Assembly (NCBI GenBank): GCA_001899855.1
Contig: MKWR01000002.1
Span: 1 to 64,000, forward strand
DNA from: Lysobacterales bacterium 63-13
Lineage (GTDB): Bacteria > Pseudomonadota > Gammaproteobacteria > Xanthomonadales > Rhodanobacteraceae
Length of the DNA stretch: 64,000 bases
Reading direction: 5' to 3'
Part shown: positions 47,493 to 62,325 of the stretch, in pieces
How the letters are laid out: every line of letters starts with the position of its first letter
Position numbering within the stretch: the first letter of the stretch is position 1
Program-made: the position numbers and the translations under genes
The notes under the pieces: model-generated
The model's input: the letters and a program-made list of their open reading frames with translations, nothing else
The model's database searches: none
What the model was told of the DNA's origin: nothing

Positions 47493-49088
47493 ATGGCAAA
47501 TGTTCCCGGAATCAGCAAGGTCGAATGGCGCAAGCGCCTGGCCGGCCTCTCGCCGCGCGTGGTCAAGATGGCGGAACAGGCGTCGGCAGGAATCGAGGCG
47601 CGTCGCCTGGGCGATGCGCGCCGCAGCCTGGTTGCCGCCTGCGCCATCGCTCCCACGCATCCGGAGATCCTGCGCCTGCAGGGTGTCCTCAAGCATCTGG
47701 AGGAAAACTATGCGGAAGCCGTGGAAATGTTCAGGCAGGCGCTGGCCGCGGCACCCGATGATGTCCTCATCCTCAACAATCTCGGCAGTTCGCTGCGCGC
47801 GAGCGGCGAGGTTGACGCGGCCATCGAGATGTTCCGTCGGGCGACATCGCTCAATCCGGGTCTGACTGCCGCCTGGTTCAATCTCGGCAAGACCCTCAAG
47901 TCCCGCGCCCAACCCGAGCACGCGTTGCCGGCGCTTGAGCGCGCCCTGCAACTGTCTCCCGGCCATGTGCCGGCGCGCATCGTGCTTGGCGATTCGTTGA
48001 AGGCATTGGGGCGCATCGACGAGGCAGCCCAGGCGTTCCGCCATGCCCTCAAGTTGAATCCGCGCAATGCCCAGGCCTGGTTTTCGCTTGCCAATCTGAA
48101 GACCGTGCCGCTGACGGCTGCCGAGGCTAGCCATCTTGGGCAGGTACTTGGCGAGCGGTCCTTGCCCGATGATGATCGCATCCGCATGGGCTTTGCCCAA
48201 GCCAAGGCCCTGGAAGACCTGGGCCGGTATGAAGAATCCTTTGCGGTGCTGGTCGAGGCCAACCGCTGCAAGCGCCGTCAGAAACCCTGGAATGCCGCGG
48301 ATTTCTCGGCCAAGGTCGACGCCATCATCGCGGCCTGTGCGCGGCCGCCGGTGGCCACCGCTCCGGTGACGCAAGGCGCTGAAGTCATCTTCATTGTCAG
48401 CCTGCCGCGTTCGGGTTCGACCCTGACCGAGCAGATCCTCGCCGCACATCCCGAGATTGAAGGTGCCAGCGAGCTGCCGGACTTGCCGGCAATCATCAAC
48501 GAGGAATCAGAACGCCGTGGCGTCGATTTCCCGGCCTGGTTCAATGAGGCGACAGCCGCTGACTGGGAGCGGCTTGGCAAGGAATACCTGCAGCGCACCG
48601 CGCGCTGGCGTGAGCAGCGTCCGCGCTTTACCGACAAGGGTCTGGCCAATTGGCAGTCGGTCGCCGCAGCTCTTGCCATGTTGCCGGCGGCAAAGGTTGT
48701 CGTCTGCCGTCGCGATCCGCTGGAGACCTGCTTTTCCTGCTTCATCCAGCTGTTTGCGCGAGGCCAGCGCTTCAGTTACGACATCGAGGATGTCGTCGCA
48801 TACTGGCGTGATTTCGATCGGCTTTGTCGCCACTGGACCTCAATCTATCCGAACCAGGTACGCGACATGGTCTATGAATCGCTGCTTGCCGAGCCGGAAG
48901 CGTCAACCCGGGCACTGCTGGCATTCTGCGGACTGCCGTTTGACCCGGCCTGCCTGCGCTTCCATGAAGTCCGCCGCAAGGTGCGAACGGCGAGCGCAGC
49001 GCAAGTGATCCAGCCTCTGCGCCGTGACACGGCTCGATCCGATCGCTACGGTTCGGCGCTTGATGCATTCAGGAAGGCACTGGCCTGA
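47493..49088 (+). CDS. TPR-sulfotransferase fusion
   Basis: A 531-residue protein. Residues 25-215 are about five TPR units (e.g. AAWFNLGKTLKSRAQPEHAL, GDSLKALGRIDEAAQAFRHA). Residues 290-520 are a PAPS-dependent sulfotransferase: FIVSLPRSGSTLTEQIL is the 5'-phosphosulfate loop, CRRDPLETCFSCFIQLF holds the 3'-phosphate-binding Arg and Ser. The acceptor is unknown; similar fusions in Lysobacterales are also unassigned. No signal peptide. Confidence 0.88.
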   Translation: MANVPGISKVEWRKRLAGLSPRVVKMAEQASAGIEARRLGDARRSLVAACAIAPTHPEILRLQGVLKHLEENYAEAVEMFRQALAAAPDDVLILNNLGSSLRASGEVDAAIEMFRRATSLNPGLTAAWFNLGKTLKSRAQPEHALPALERALQLSPGHVPARIVLGDSLKALGRIDEAAQAFRHALKLNPRNAQAWFSLANLKTVPLTAAEASHLGQVLGERSLPDDDRIRMGFAQAKALEDLGRYEESFAVLVEANRCKRRQKPWNAADFSAKVDAIIAACARPPVATAPVTQGAEVIFIVSLPRSGSTLTEQILAAHPEIEGASELPDLPAIINEESERRGVDFPAWFNEATAADWERLGKEYLQRTARWREQRPRFTDKGLANWQSVAAALAMLPAAKVVVCRRDPLETCFSCFIQLFARGQRFSYDIEDVVAYWRDFDRLCRHWTSIYPNQVRDMVYESLLAEPEASTRALLAFCGLPFDPACLRFHEVRRKVRTASAAQVIQPLRRDTARSDRYGSALDAFRKALA

Positions 49089-49230
49089 ACTTTTGCCACT
49101 CCGGCCTGGCCCTGCAAATTGCGGTATGGCCCGGATTCTTGCTAGTCTTTGGCAGTACTATGCAACTCGTCAGTGCTTCAGCCCGAGTTGCAGTCGGGAC
49201 GATTTCGTTCATATCTCAATGGGGACATTC

Positions 49231-50034
49231 ATGATCAGCCAAAAAACCTTGCTTGCCTGTGGCATCGCGGCGGCCATATTCACGATTTCCAGCGCCGATG
49301 CGGCGACCATCCAGCGCGGTCACCTCGGCGCTTTGGCCCAACCCAGCTTCACGGTACCGAATGGTTCGACTGTCCTTTTTGACCAGACTGCAAACCCGAG
49401 CACGAATGGGACCACGGCACAGAATTTCTCTTCATCGTATGACCAATACGACAACGAAGCAGCCGACGACTTTGCGGTCCCGGCCGGCGGTTGGACTCTG
49501 TCCTCGGTCAATCTGATCACCTCGACAACCGCAAGTTTCACGGGCGCGACGACCGCTTCGGTAAATTTCTATCCGGATGCATCCGGCGTGCCGGGTACGA
49601 CGGCTGCCTGTTCCTATGCCGCGGCACCGGCCACTATCGCGGCTGGCTCAACGACGATCACGTTGCCCTCGACGTGTTCGCTTGCGGCAGGCACGTATTG
49701 GGTGGCGATTTCGATTGCTCTCGATTTCACGCCCAACGGGCAGATTTTCTGGACAACCCAAACAGTTGGAACCCTGAGCAACGCGGTGTGGCGAAACCCG
49801 GGTGACGGGTTTGCCACCGGATGCACCGACTGGGGCACGTTGATTGCCTGCAACGTCGGTGGTGGCGTTGATCCGGCGCTTTCAATTCAGTTGCTCGGTG
49901 CGGCTGGTGGTGGTGGCGTCCCGGCTGCACCCGTGCAGGAACTGCCCACGCTGAGTCAGTGGAGCGCCTTGCTTGCAGCGGGCGGGCTGGCCCTGCTCGG
50001 TCTGTTCGGCGTGCGTCGTCGCGCGCGTCGCTGA
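49231..50034 (+). CDS. Secreted protein with IPTL-CTERM sorting signal
   Basis: A 267-residue protein with a signal peptide (MISQKTLLACGIAAAIFTIS) and a Thr/Ser/Ala-rich beta-type middle. The C-terminus ELPTLSQWSALLAAGGLALL followed by a basic cluster (RRRARR) is a typical IPTL-CTERM tripartite signal, cleaved by exosortase-type enzymes in known cases. GGGGA lies before ATG 49231; 49219 is an alternative. No exosortase gene is in the window. Confidence 0.82.
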   Translation: MISQKTLLACGIAAAIFTISSADAATIQRGHLGALAQPSFTVPNGSTVLFDQTANPSTNGTTAQNFSSSYDQYDNEAADDFAVPAGGWTLSSVNLITSTTASFTGATTASVNFYPDASGVPGTTAACSYAAAPATIAAGSTTITLPSTCSLAAGTYWVAISIALDFTPNGQIFWTTQTVGTLSNAVWRNPGDGFATGCTDWGTLIACNVGGGVDPALSIQLLGAAGGGGVPAAPVQELPTLSQWSALLAAGGLALLGLFGVRRRARR

Positions 50035-50062
50035 TCCATCAAGTTCCAGCAAGTGTTGCAAA

Positions 50063-50092
50063 CCGGGGGCCGTGAGGCCCCCGGTTTTTTTT
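50063..50092 (+). terminator. Terminator after the IPTL-CTERM gene
   Basis: CCGGGGGCC/GGCCCCCGG with loop GTGA, then eight T residues. Confidence 0.92.
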
Positions 50093-50141
50093 GGCCATGG
50101 ATGGCCTGCATGCCTGCAATGCAGGACGACTGCACGGATGC
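50093..50141. repeat. Dispersed repeat B, copy 2
   Basis: Inverted near-copy of 19891-19939 (one substitution in the core, small indel at one end), again next to a terminator. The internal GGCCTGCATGCCTGCA contains short palindromes, as REP-type elements do. Confidence 0.7.
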
Positions 50142-50176
50142 AGGTGGATGGCCACTTTCGGGGTAGGGAGATTGCA

Positions 50177-51930
50177 ATGAATCACGTGTGGAGCTGCTTC
50201 TTGTGGCGACGGTCGGTGCTGCTGCATCCGCCCAGCCCTTGCCGAATCCAATCCTCTTCGTCACCCAATTCCCGATCAGCTACGATTTCACCGCGATCGG
50301 ATCGGTATTCGGCAACCATCGCGGCGGCATTGACCTGGCGGGTCGCAGTGGCGACCTGTACATCCGCTCTCCGGATGGCAGCCTGCGCAACCTGAACGCC
50401 GAGGCGAGCTATGGCAACGTCGGCCAGCAAGGGGCGAATTCGATTCTCGTACGCGATCCGGTCGTTTCCCGGGATGGCAACCGCGCCATTTTCAGCAGGG
50501 TCATCGGCGCGCCGACCCAGCAGTAACAGCAGCTCGAATCCTGATTCCAGCTCCACGAAGTCAGCGGACTCGCCCGAGGCCAGGTCGCAGTCATCACCAA
50601 GGTTGCCAATCAGCCGCTGAATCGCAAAAACGTCAGCCCGGCCTATCTCAGCGATGGCAGCATCCTCCTTGTCAGCGACACGCCACGCAATGGCGCGGCG
50701 CATTTGTACCCGCAACTCGACGAATACGAGGAAGCGCCGACACCGACCGGCCTGTGGCGCCTGCAGCCATCGAACGGGCACCTTGAACCGCTGCAAATTT
50801 CGGAATCCGGCTCATTCAATCCGATCGTCGACAGCTTCGGCCGGGTGATCTTCTCGCGCTGGGACCACTTGCAGCGCGATCAGCAGAACGATGATCCGGG
50901 CAACGACTATGGCACATTCAATTATTCCGGGGAAGGCAGCACATCCGTGCCGACGCCGGATCGCACCGAAGTGTTTCCGGAGCCGCGCATCGGCGTGCCG
51001 GGCAGTGGCGTCAACGGCCTGACGATCAACCATCCAGTCGCGCGGTGCAGGCAACGAGGGCACGCGCGCCAATCCCGACCCGCGTTACGATTTCCGCCTC
51101 AAGCGCCTTGCCGCTGGTGCCGGGAGTTACCTGGTGCCGGTGGAGAATCTGACCAGCGGCATCAGCAAAAGCGTCAGCCACTGGGATCCCGACGTGCTGG
51201 TCAGCTACAACGGGCCGTTCCGGGAATTGTCGCCGGTGGAAGTGCGGCCGAGGTCGGTTCCCCCACTGACGCAGATGGCCTTGCAGCCGCCCGAGCAAAA
51301 CGCCTTCGACCTCGGGAATGTCGATGCGCAGCAGTTCCGCACCTACCTGCGCGCCAATGGCCTCGCCCTCGTGGTCATGCGCAACGTGACCACGCGTGAT
51401 CGTGCCGACAGGCAGCAACCCTGCAACCTGCGCGTGCCGGGCGGCACGCAGACCACGGCAAGCGGTGGCGGTTTGCTTTATGACATCGCCCACATGCAGT
51501 TTTTCCAGGGCGATCAGATCCGTGGCGCAGGCGGTACCGCATCGCCTACGCAGGGACGCCGCATCCTCGCGCAAGTCCTGCATGACAAGCCTGCAACCGT
51601 GGCCAACGCGGCGAACCCTGGCGGTCCGCCGGGCAGTTTTCAATTGCGGGTGACGGTTCGGTCGCCTTGTTCGTGCCGGCGCGCCGCGCCCTGGCCTGGC
51701 ATTCGACCAGCCCGTCCGGTACGCCGGTGGTGCGCGAGCGTTACTGGATCTCCTTCCAGCCAGGGGAAATCCACGCTTGCGACGGGTGTCACGGTGTCAA
51801 CCAGGAGAACCAGGCGACGCCACCTTCGCCGCCCGCGCAGAACACTTCGATTGCATTGCGTGCCCTGCTTTCACGCTGGCGCGACAAGCAGATCGACCTG
51901 ATCTTCACGGATGGCCTGGAAACGCGCTGA
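50177..51930 (+). pseudogene. Decayed HzsA-related secreted cytochrome-like gene
   Basis: A single coding region can be followed through several lesions. After ATG 50177 (GGGAG ribosome site) a probable indel near 50189 moves to the frame with a signal-like segment and ILFVTQFPISYDFTAIGSVF. In-frame stops follow at 50524 (TAA) and 50542 (TGA), with the frame continuing as FQLHEVSGLARG to about 51033. An extra C at 51034 shifts to a second frame (GAGNEGTRANPDPRYDF), and one missing base near 51643 returns to the first (AGDGSVALFVPARRALAW). The end carries a haem-binding motif HACDGCHG and FTDGLE. Similarity is to HzsA-related proteins; remembered, not searched. Sequencing error remains possible. 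Confidence 0.65.
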
Positions 51931-52003
51931 GCGCGAGCTGCGCCAGCATTGCACCGGCACGCGAATGCGCCCAGCGGCGCAATCGCTTGTGCAAGAACCT
52001 CGA

Positions 52004-52036
52004 CGCAAAAGCCCGGCACGAAGCCGGGCTTTTGCG
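52004..52036. terminator. Bidirectional terminator between the HzsA-like pseudogene and DUF4785
   Basis: CGCAAAAGCCCGGC/GCCGGGCTTTTGCG around a short loop, with A-run and T-run on both sides. Serves two convergent units. Confidence 0.88.
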
Positions 52037-52048
52037 TGAGCGGTGCGC

Positions 52049-53275
52049 TCAGTCGATTCGTGCGGCGCGCTCGCGGCGTTCGACCAGGCTCATGTCGGCC
52101 TGATTGATCAGACGCAGATCGCGGATTTCGTAGGGTGCCCGCAGTTGCGATTCGCCGAGGGTCTGCTGGTCGAAGCTCAACGTGATCGCTGCCGTTCCGG
52201 CTTCAAGCCATGCGGCGGAGTGGGCAACGGCCAGCGGTGCCAGGGAACCATCGCTGCGGCTGCCATACAGCGTGCCGGCAAGCTGGTAGCGACTGGCCGT
52301 TGCCGCCTCGACGCCGATCGACAGCCGCAATGCGGAATCCCTGGCCAGGCCTGCCGGTCGTTGGATGGTCCCGCTCAGGCGTGCGCTGGCGACGCTCACC
52401 GCGAATGCCGTGCGGGCATCGCGTGGCACGGCGAACGTGCGATTCGCGGCATTGCCGAAGGCGTGGATTTCCCACAGGCCAAAGCCGCCGGCATGCGCCG
52501 GATCGGGACGCACCAGCGCCTGATAACTGCCATCACGCTGACGCACGAAGCTCACATCCTGACTGAAGCCATCCGGTGCACTGAGCAGGCCGTCGACGCG
52601 ATCCAGGCTTGCGCCCTCGATGGTGGTGACGATGCGCAGCGGTTCGCCGGAGAGCACGGTATCGCGTTCGGCTCGCAAGGACATGACGATCTTGCTGGCC
52701 GGTTCGAACACATGCACGAGGTAACTGCCGGCAGCGCCGGGTGCGATCAATTCGATGCGACCACTGCCCAGCGTGTCGGCCAGCTTGACGACGACACTGC
52801 CGCTGGGAACATCCATGCCGGCGGCACGCAGCGCATCCTGGTCGGCGGCGGAACGCACCGCATCGCTGGCCGTGTAGAGTCGGCCATTCGCGCGAAACAA
52901 CAGCGTCGAGGCATCGATGACCTGCGCGTTGCCCGCGTGCGGGCTGAGGCGGATCAGCGCGCCATTGGCACTGGTCGACAGGGCGAAGCCTTGCTGCAAC
53001 TGGTCGGCGCTGGCGTCGCTCCAGTATTCGCGGCTTTGCCGGGTGAACGGAACGGGTCGTGCGTCAAGTGCCTGCTTCGCATCGATGGCCCAGGACATCG
53101 ACACGGGCTGGCGATCGAGATCTGCAATCGCCGATCTTGCCGGAGTGGTCGCTTGCAGGCGGCTTGGCACGAGGTCGCTCGAGCGTGCGGCCATCAATTG
53201 CAGCGGCGCTGCCGCCGTTGCCGCAGAGCTGGCCAGCAGCAGGGAGACGATCAGGGAACTCATGGAAATCTTCAT
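52049..53275 (-). CDS. DUF4785 domain-containing secreted protein
   Basis: A 408-residue protein with a signal peptide (MKISMSSLIVSLLLASSAATA) and a mostly beta-sheet body, including segments that resemble immunoglobulin-like strands (DPAHAGGFGLWEIHAFGNA). Matches the layout of DUF4785 proteins. The start at 53275 follows GAGGAG. It comes 11 nt after a lipase-like hydrolase gene, suggesting it assists or regulates that enzyme. No catalytic site seen. Confidence 0.65.
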   Translation of the reverse strand: MKISMSSLIVSLLLASSAATAAAPLQLMAARSSDLVPSRLQATTPARSAIADLDRQPVSMSWAIDAKQALDARPVPFTRQSREYWSDASADQLQQGFALSTSANGALIRLSPHAGNAQVIDASTLLFRANGRLYTASDAVRSAADQDALRAAGMDVPSGSVVVKLADTLGSGRIELIAPGAAGSYLVHVFEPASKIVMSLRAERDTVLSGEPLRIVTTIEGASLDRVDGLLSAPDGFSQDVSFVRQRDGSYQALVRPDPAHAGGFGLWEIHAFGNAANRTFAVPRDARTAFAVSVASARLSGTIQRPAGLARDSALRLSIGVEAATASRYQLAGTLYGSRSDGSLAPLAVAHSAAWLEAGTAAITLSFDQQTLGESQLRAPYEIRDLRLINQADMSLVERRERAARID

Positions 53276-53286
53276 CTGCAGGCTCC

Positions 53287-54147
53287 TCAAAGATCGTCGC
53301 GAAGGATGTTTTGCAGGCCGAAGCATGCGCGTCGGCTCTGGTTGTGGCTCAACGGTTCGCCCCCGGCCATGCGCGTGGTGTCGTTGAACCAGACATTGCC
53401 GGCGGCGCGCTGGCTGGAGCATTCGAGAAAGCCGTCGGAGCAGGAGGCGAGCCAGGCCTGGGTGATTTCCAGTCCCACATTCAGGCTGTAGCCGCCGCAA
53501 TAACTGTCGCCATCCCAGACTGCAGTCTCGACATCCGTGCCTACCACGCTCCAGAAACCCTTGCTCAGGGCAGGCCGTCCGCTCGTGCCGAGCAGGTAGT
53601 TCTGGTTGTAGTAGGCCATCCAGCTCACCTGCTGCATGCGCACCGCGTCGCTCTTGTAGCCAAGCAGCCAGCCGAGTGCGGATTCAAAGACATTGCCGCT
53701 GATGACGGCGTCTGCAAGCGGCGTGCCTGCACTCGAAGGCGCCAGTGCGTTGACCCAGCGGATCTTGCTGATGATCGCCGGATAGCGGCTGTCCCAGGTC
53801 GGATTCGACATGATCCAGCGCATCACGTTGCCCCCATTGGAATGCGTGATGACGACGAGATCGGTGATGTTCTTGCTGGTGATGAAGGCAGTCAGTTGCG
53901 TGGCCAGGCAACCGGCGGCACGACTGTCCCACATGTATTGCTCAAAATCGCAATTGATCACCGTGTAGTTGTTCTGATTGACCAGACCCTGGCGCACGGT
54001 GTTGACCATGGTGGGTTGCCAGTAGTCGTTGTAGGCATCGGTCTGATGGCCGGTGCCGTGGACAAAGGCCACGCCGGTGCCGGCGCTGGTGGCGTACGCG
54101 GATGTCGTGCCCAGCGCGAGCAAGAGCACAAGTGCTATGCGAATCAT
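53287..54147 (-). CDS. Secreted lipase/esterase-like alpha/beta hydrolase
   Basis: A 286-residue protein with a signal peptide (MIRIALVLLLALGTTSAYA). VAFVHGTGHQ is the oxyanion region, VVITHSNGGNVMRW the nucleophile elbow (THSNGG in place of GHSMGG), and HNQSRRACF near the end may hold the catalytic His. Several Cys could form disulfides. GGAGGGA precedes ATG 54147. Co-transcribed with the DUF4785 gene. Substrate unknown; a triacylglycerol lipase or plant-surface esterase is possible. Confidence 0.72.
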   Translation of the reverse strand: MIRIALVLLLALGTTSAYATSAGTGVAFVHGTGHQTDAYNDYWQPTMVNTVRQGLVNQNNYTVINCDFEQYMWDSRAAGCLATQLTAFITSKNITDLVVITHSNGGNVMRWIMSNPTWDSRYPAIISKIRWVNALAPSSAGTPLADAVISGNVFESALGWLLGYKSDAVRMQQVSWMAYYNQNYLLGTSGRPALSKGFWSVVGTDVETAVWDGDSYCGGYSLNVGLEITQAWLASCSDGFLECSSQRAAGNVWFNDTTRMAGGEPLSHNQSRRACFGLQNILRDDL

Positions 54148-54483
54148 TGAATCCCTCCCGGTGCAGCCGCTCAAGGGGCGGACTGCGGTTGGGCTTCGTC
54201 GTGAGCATGCGTTGCGGCGTCCATGCCGGCGCAAGGCACGGCGGAGCGGAGTCTGCAGCTTGCACCGTGACCGCATCCCCTCCCGGAGCGACATGGTGCC
54301 TAGGCAACATAGTCCACAATAGGTCACGAGTCAAACATGCGTTTGATTGAGGGAGCCGGGAAGCGGGAAGCGGGACGGCGTTACCTTCTTCCCATGAGAG
54401 AGGAGGTGCCCGCAGAGCTGGCTCCGGCCCCGATCCGGGGCGGATGAGGGCTTTGATCCTGCCTTGTTCGTGCGCTTTCGGCT
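54148..54483. other. Intergenic region with a degenerate GGGAA repeat arm
   Basis: Upstream region of the lipase-like gene and 3' flank of parE. At 54354-54374 there is a run of GGGAAGC units resembling the left arm of the GGGAAT inverted repeats; the matching right arm is weak. No gene, RNA or terminator was recognised here. Confidence 0.45.
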
Positions 54484-59069
<4,586 letters not shown>

Positions 59070-59073
<4 letters not shown>

Positions 59074-59297
59074 CCGCCATGCAGGATGAAACGATCATCC
59101 AGTTGCTGCGCGATATCCGCGCCGGGCAGCAGGATCACCTCGCCTTGTATCGCGAGGTGACGCAGCGGTCGCTGGATGCGCAGCAGGTTGCGATCGACAT
59201 GCAGCGACGCAGCGCGCGCCTGTACCGGAGCGTGGTCGCCGTCGGCTCCGTCCTGATCGCGGGCTTGATCCTCTTTCTTTATTCCCTTCCGATTTGA
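59070..59297 (+). CDS. Small single-pass membrane protein between kdsA and eno
   Basis: A 75-residue protein with an amphipathic N-terminal helix ([21 protein letters not shown]) and one C-terminal membrane helix (about 54-72). GTG start at 59070 overlaps the kdsA stop; ATG at 59079 is an alternative. The tight coupling on both sides and the presence of similar small ORFs at this place in Lysobacterales support a real gene. Function unknown. Confidence 0.65.
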
Positions 59298-60608
<1,311 letters not shown>

Positions 60609-60636
60609 TCGAACCACCAGCCAGTCCGGGATCCGC

Positions 60637-60948
60637 ATGTTGCGTCTCGTCACCCTGATCCTGCTGATCCTGTTGATTGCCCTGGAGGTCAAGCTGTGGG
60701 CCGGGCAGGGCGGCATGGCCGAGGTCTGGCGACTGCAGAAGGCGGTCGCCGAACAAAAACTGGAAAACGAGAAGCTGAAGGCACGCAACGACGCGCTGGC
60801 CGCCGAAGTCGCCAATCTCAAGGATGGCACCGAGGCGATCGAGGAGCGCGCCCGCTCGGAGTTGGGCCTGGTCAAACCGGGAGAGCAGTTTTACCAGGTG
60901 GTCGAGCCAATGCCGGCCGGCAAGGCGGATGGCAATGGCAAACGCTGA
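60637..60948 (+). CDS. ftsB: Cell division protein FtsB
   Basis: A 103-residue divisome protein with a membrane helix (MLRLVTLILLILLIALEVKL) and a periplasmic coiled coil (LQKAVAEQKLENEKLKARND), then the conserved GTEAIEERARSELGLVKPGE that binds FtsL and FtsQ. Located downstream of eno as usual and overlapping ispD. Confidence 0.93.
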   Translation: MLRLVTLILLILLIALEVKLWAGQGGMAEVWRLQKAVAEQKLENEKLKARNDALAAEVANLKDGTEAIEERARSELGLVKPGEQFYQVVEPMPAGKADGNGKR

Positions 60949-61651
60949 CGGCGGACTCTGGTGCGTCGTGCCGGCGGCCGGACGTGGCCGGCGATTTGCT
61001 GCCGATCGGCCCAAGCAGCATGTCGAGATTGCCGGAAAATCCCTGCTCACCTGGACGCTGCAGAGCCTTGCCGCACATCCGCGAATATGCGGCCTCGTCG
61101 TGGTGGTTGCCGCCGATGACGTGGACCCGCCGGCGCATTCGGCCTGCTGCGGCAAACCTTGTCTCAGCGTGCCGGGTGGTGCCGAACGGGCCGACTCGGT
61201 GCTGGCGGGTTTGCGGCGCTTGCCGGAAACGGTGGCCGGGGCGGAATTCGTACTCGTGCACGATGCCGCGCGGCCTTGCGTTCGCCCTGGCGACATCGAT
61301 GCCTTGATCGAACGCGGCATGCCGGCGGGTGGTGCCTTGCTGGCGGCACCGCTGCGCGACACGCTCAAGCGTGCCGACGCGGACGGTCACGTGCTCGAAA
61401 CCGAGCCACGCGAAGCGCGCTGGCGCGCCCTCACGCCGCAGATGTTCCGTCGCGCCGAGCTGACCGCCGCGCTGGAATCGGCCAACGGCAGCGGCATCAG
61501 CGTCAGCGACGAGGCGATGGCAATGGAACTTGCCGGATTCCGGCCCTTGCTGGTCGAAGGCAGCGAAGACAACATCAAGGTCACCACCGCGGCTGATCTG
61601 GCGCTGGCGGAGTATCTCTTGTTGCGGGAACAGGGAACACGGAATAAGTGA
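60935..61651 (+). CDS. ispD: 2-C-methyl-D-erythritol 4-phosphate cytidylyltransferase
   Basis: A 238-residue MEP-pathway enzyme. CVVPAAGRGRRFAADRPKQ is the CTP-binding loop; VHDAARPCVRPGDID and TPQMFR are typical. The start at 60935 gives better ribosome-site spacing than 60929. The C-terminal REQGTRNK is encoded by the left arm of a dispersed repeat, so it departs from the family end. Overlaps ftsB by 14 nt. Confidence 0.94.
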   Translation: MANADGGLWCVVPAAGRGRRFAADRPKQHVEIAGKSLLTWTLQSLAAHPRICGLVVVVAADDVDPPAHSACCGKPCLSVPGGAERADSVLAGLRRLPETVAGAEFVLVHDAARPCVRPGDIDALIERGMPAGGALLAAPLRDTLKRADADGHVLETEPREARWRALTPQMFRRAELTAALESANGSGISVSDEAMAMELAGFRPLLVEGSEDNIKVTTAADLALAEYLLLREQGTRNK

Positions 61652-61773
61652 GAGCAAAACGCGCAATCAAGAGCAGAAGCATGAAGCCCAGCCCCCGCAG
61701 TGCCTGAGGAAAACTGTCAGCCAGGCGGGTTCTGCTCTACGATTCCCAATTCCCTGTTCTCGATTCCCCACCC
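61623..61773. repeat. GGGAAT-type dispersed inverted repeat, copy 3 (ispD/ispF)
   Basis: The left arm (61623-61646, GGGAAC/GGAAT units) lies in the 3' end of ispD; the right arm (61737-61773, ATTCCC units) ends exactly at the ispF ATG. The middle contains GAGCAAAA and AGAGCAGAAGC and a GTTCTGCTCT complement. Confidence 0.78.
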
Positions 61774-62325
61774 ATGCGCATCGGCCACGGTTTTGACGTT
61801 CATGCCTTCGGTCCCGGCAACCATGTCGTGCTGGGCGGGGTGACCATTGCGCATGCGCAGGGATTGCTTGCACATTCCGATGGCGACGTGGTCATCCATG
61901 CACTTTGCGATGCGATTCTCGGCGCGCTGGCGCTGGGCGATATCGGTCGCCATTTCCCTCCGTCCGATCCGCGCTGGAAGGATGTCAGCAGTCGTCACTT
62001 CCTGTTGCATTGCGCGGGCCTGATGATCGAGAACGGCTGGTCGCTGGCGAATGCCGATATCACCTTGATCTGCGAGGCGCCGAAGATCGGTCCGCATGCC
62101 GATGCAATGCGCGAAAACCTTGCGGCCGACCTGGGTTGTGCACGGAGCGAGGTCAACATCAAGGCGACAACCACCGAGAAGCTTGGTTTCTGCGGACGCG
62201 GCGAGGGCATCGCGGCCATGGCGGTAGTCCTGCTGCAGCGTCGCCATGCGCCACTTGCGGAGATGCCCAGTGATCCCGAGTTGGCGGCCCTGGTCGCACG
62301 CCTGGAGCTGGACGACGCACGATGA
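61774..62325 (+). CDS. ispF: 2-C-methyl-D-erythritol 2,4-cyclodiphosphate synthase
   Basis: A 183-residue trimeric zinc enzyme of the MEP pathway. The metal site is Asp8-x-His10 ([13 protein letters not shown]) and His42 ([10 protein letters not shown]); [18 protein letters not shown] is the cytidine-binding loop. The chain has about 20 more residues than E. coli IspF at the C-terminus. Its stop overlaps the truD start. Confidence 0.96.
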   Translation: MRIGHGFDVHAFGPGNHVVLGGVTIAHAQGLLAHSDGDVVIHALCDAILGALALGDIGRHFPPSDPRWKDVSSRHFLLHCAGLMIENGWSLANADITLICEAPKIGPHADAMRENLAADLGCARSEVNIKATTTEKLGFCGRGEGIAAMAVVLLQRRHAPLAEMPSDPELAALVARLELDDAR

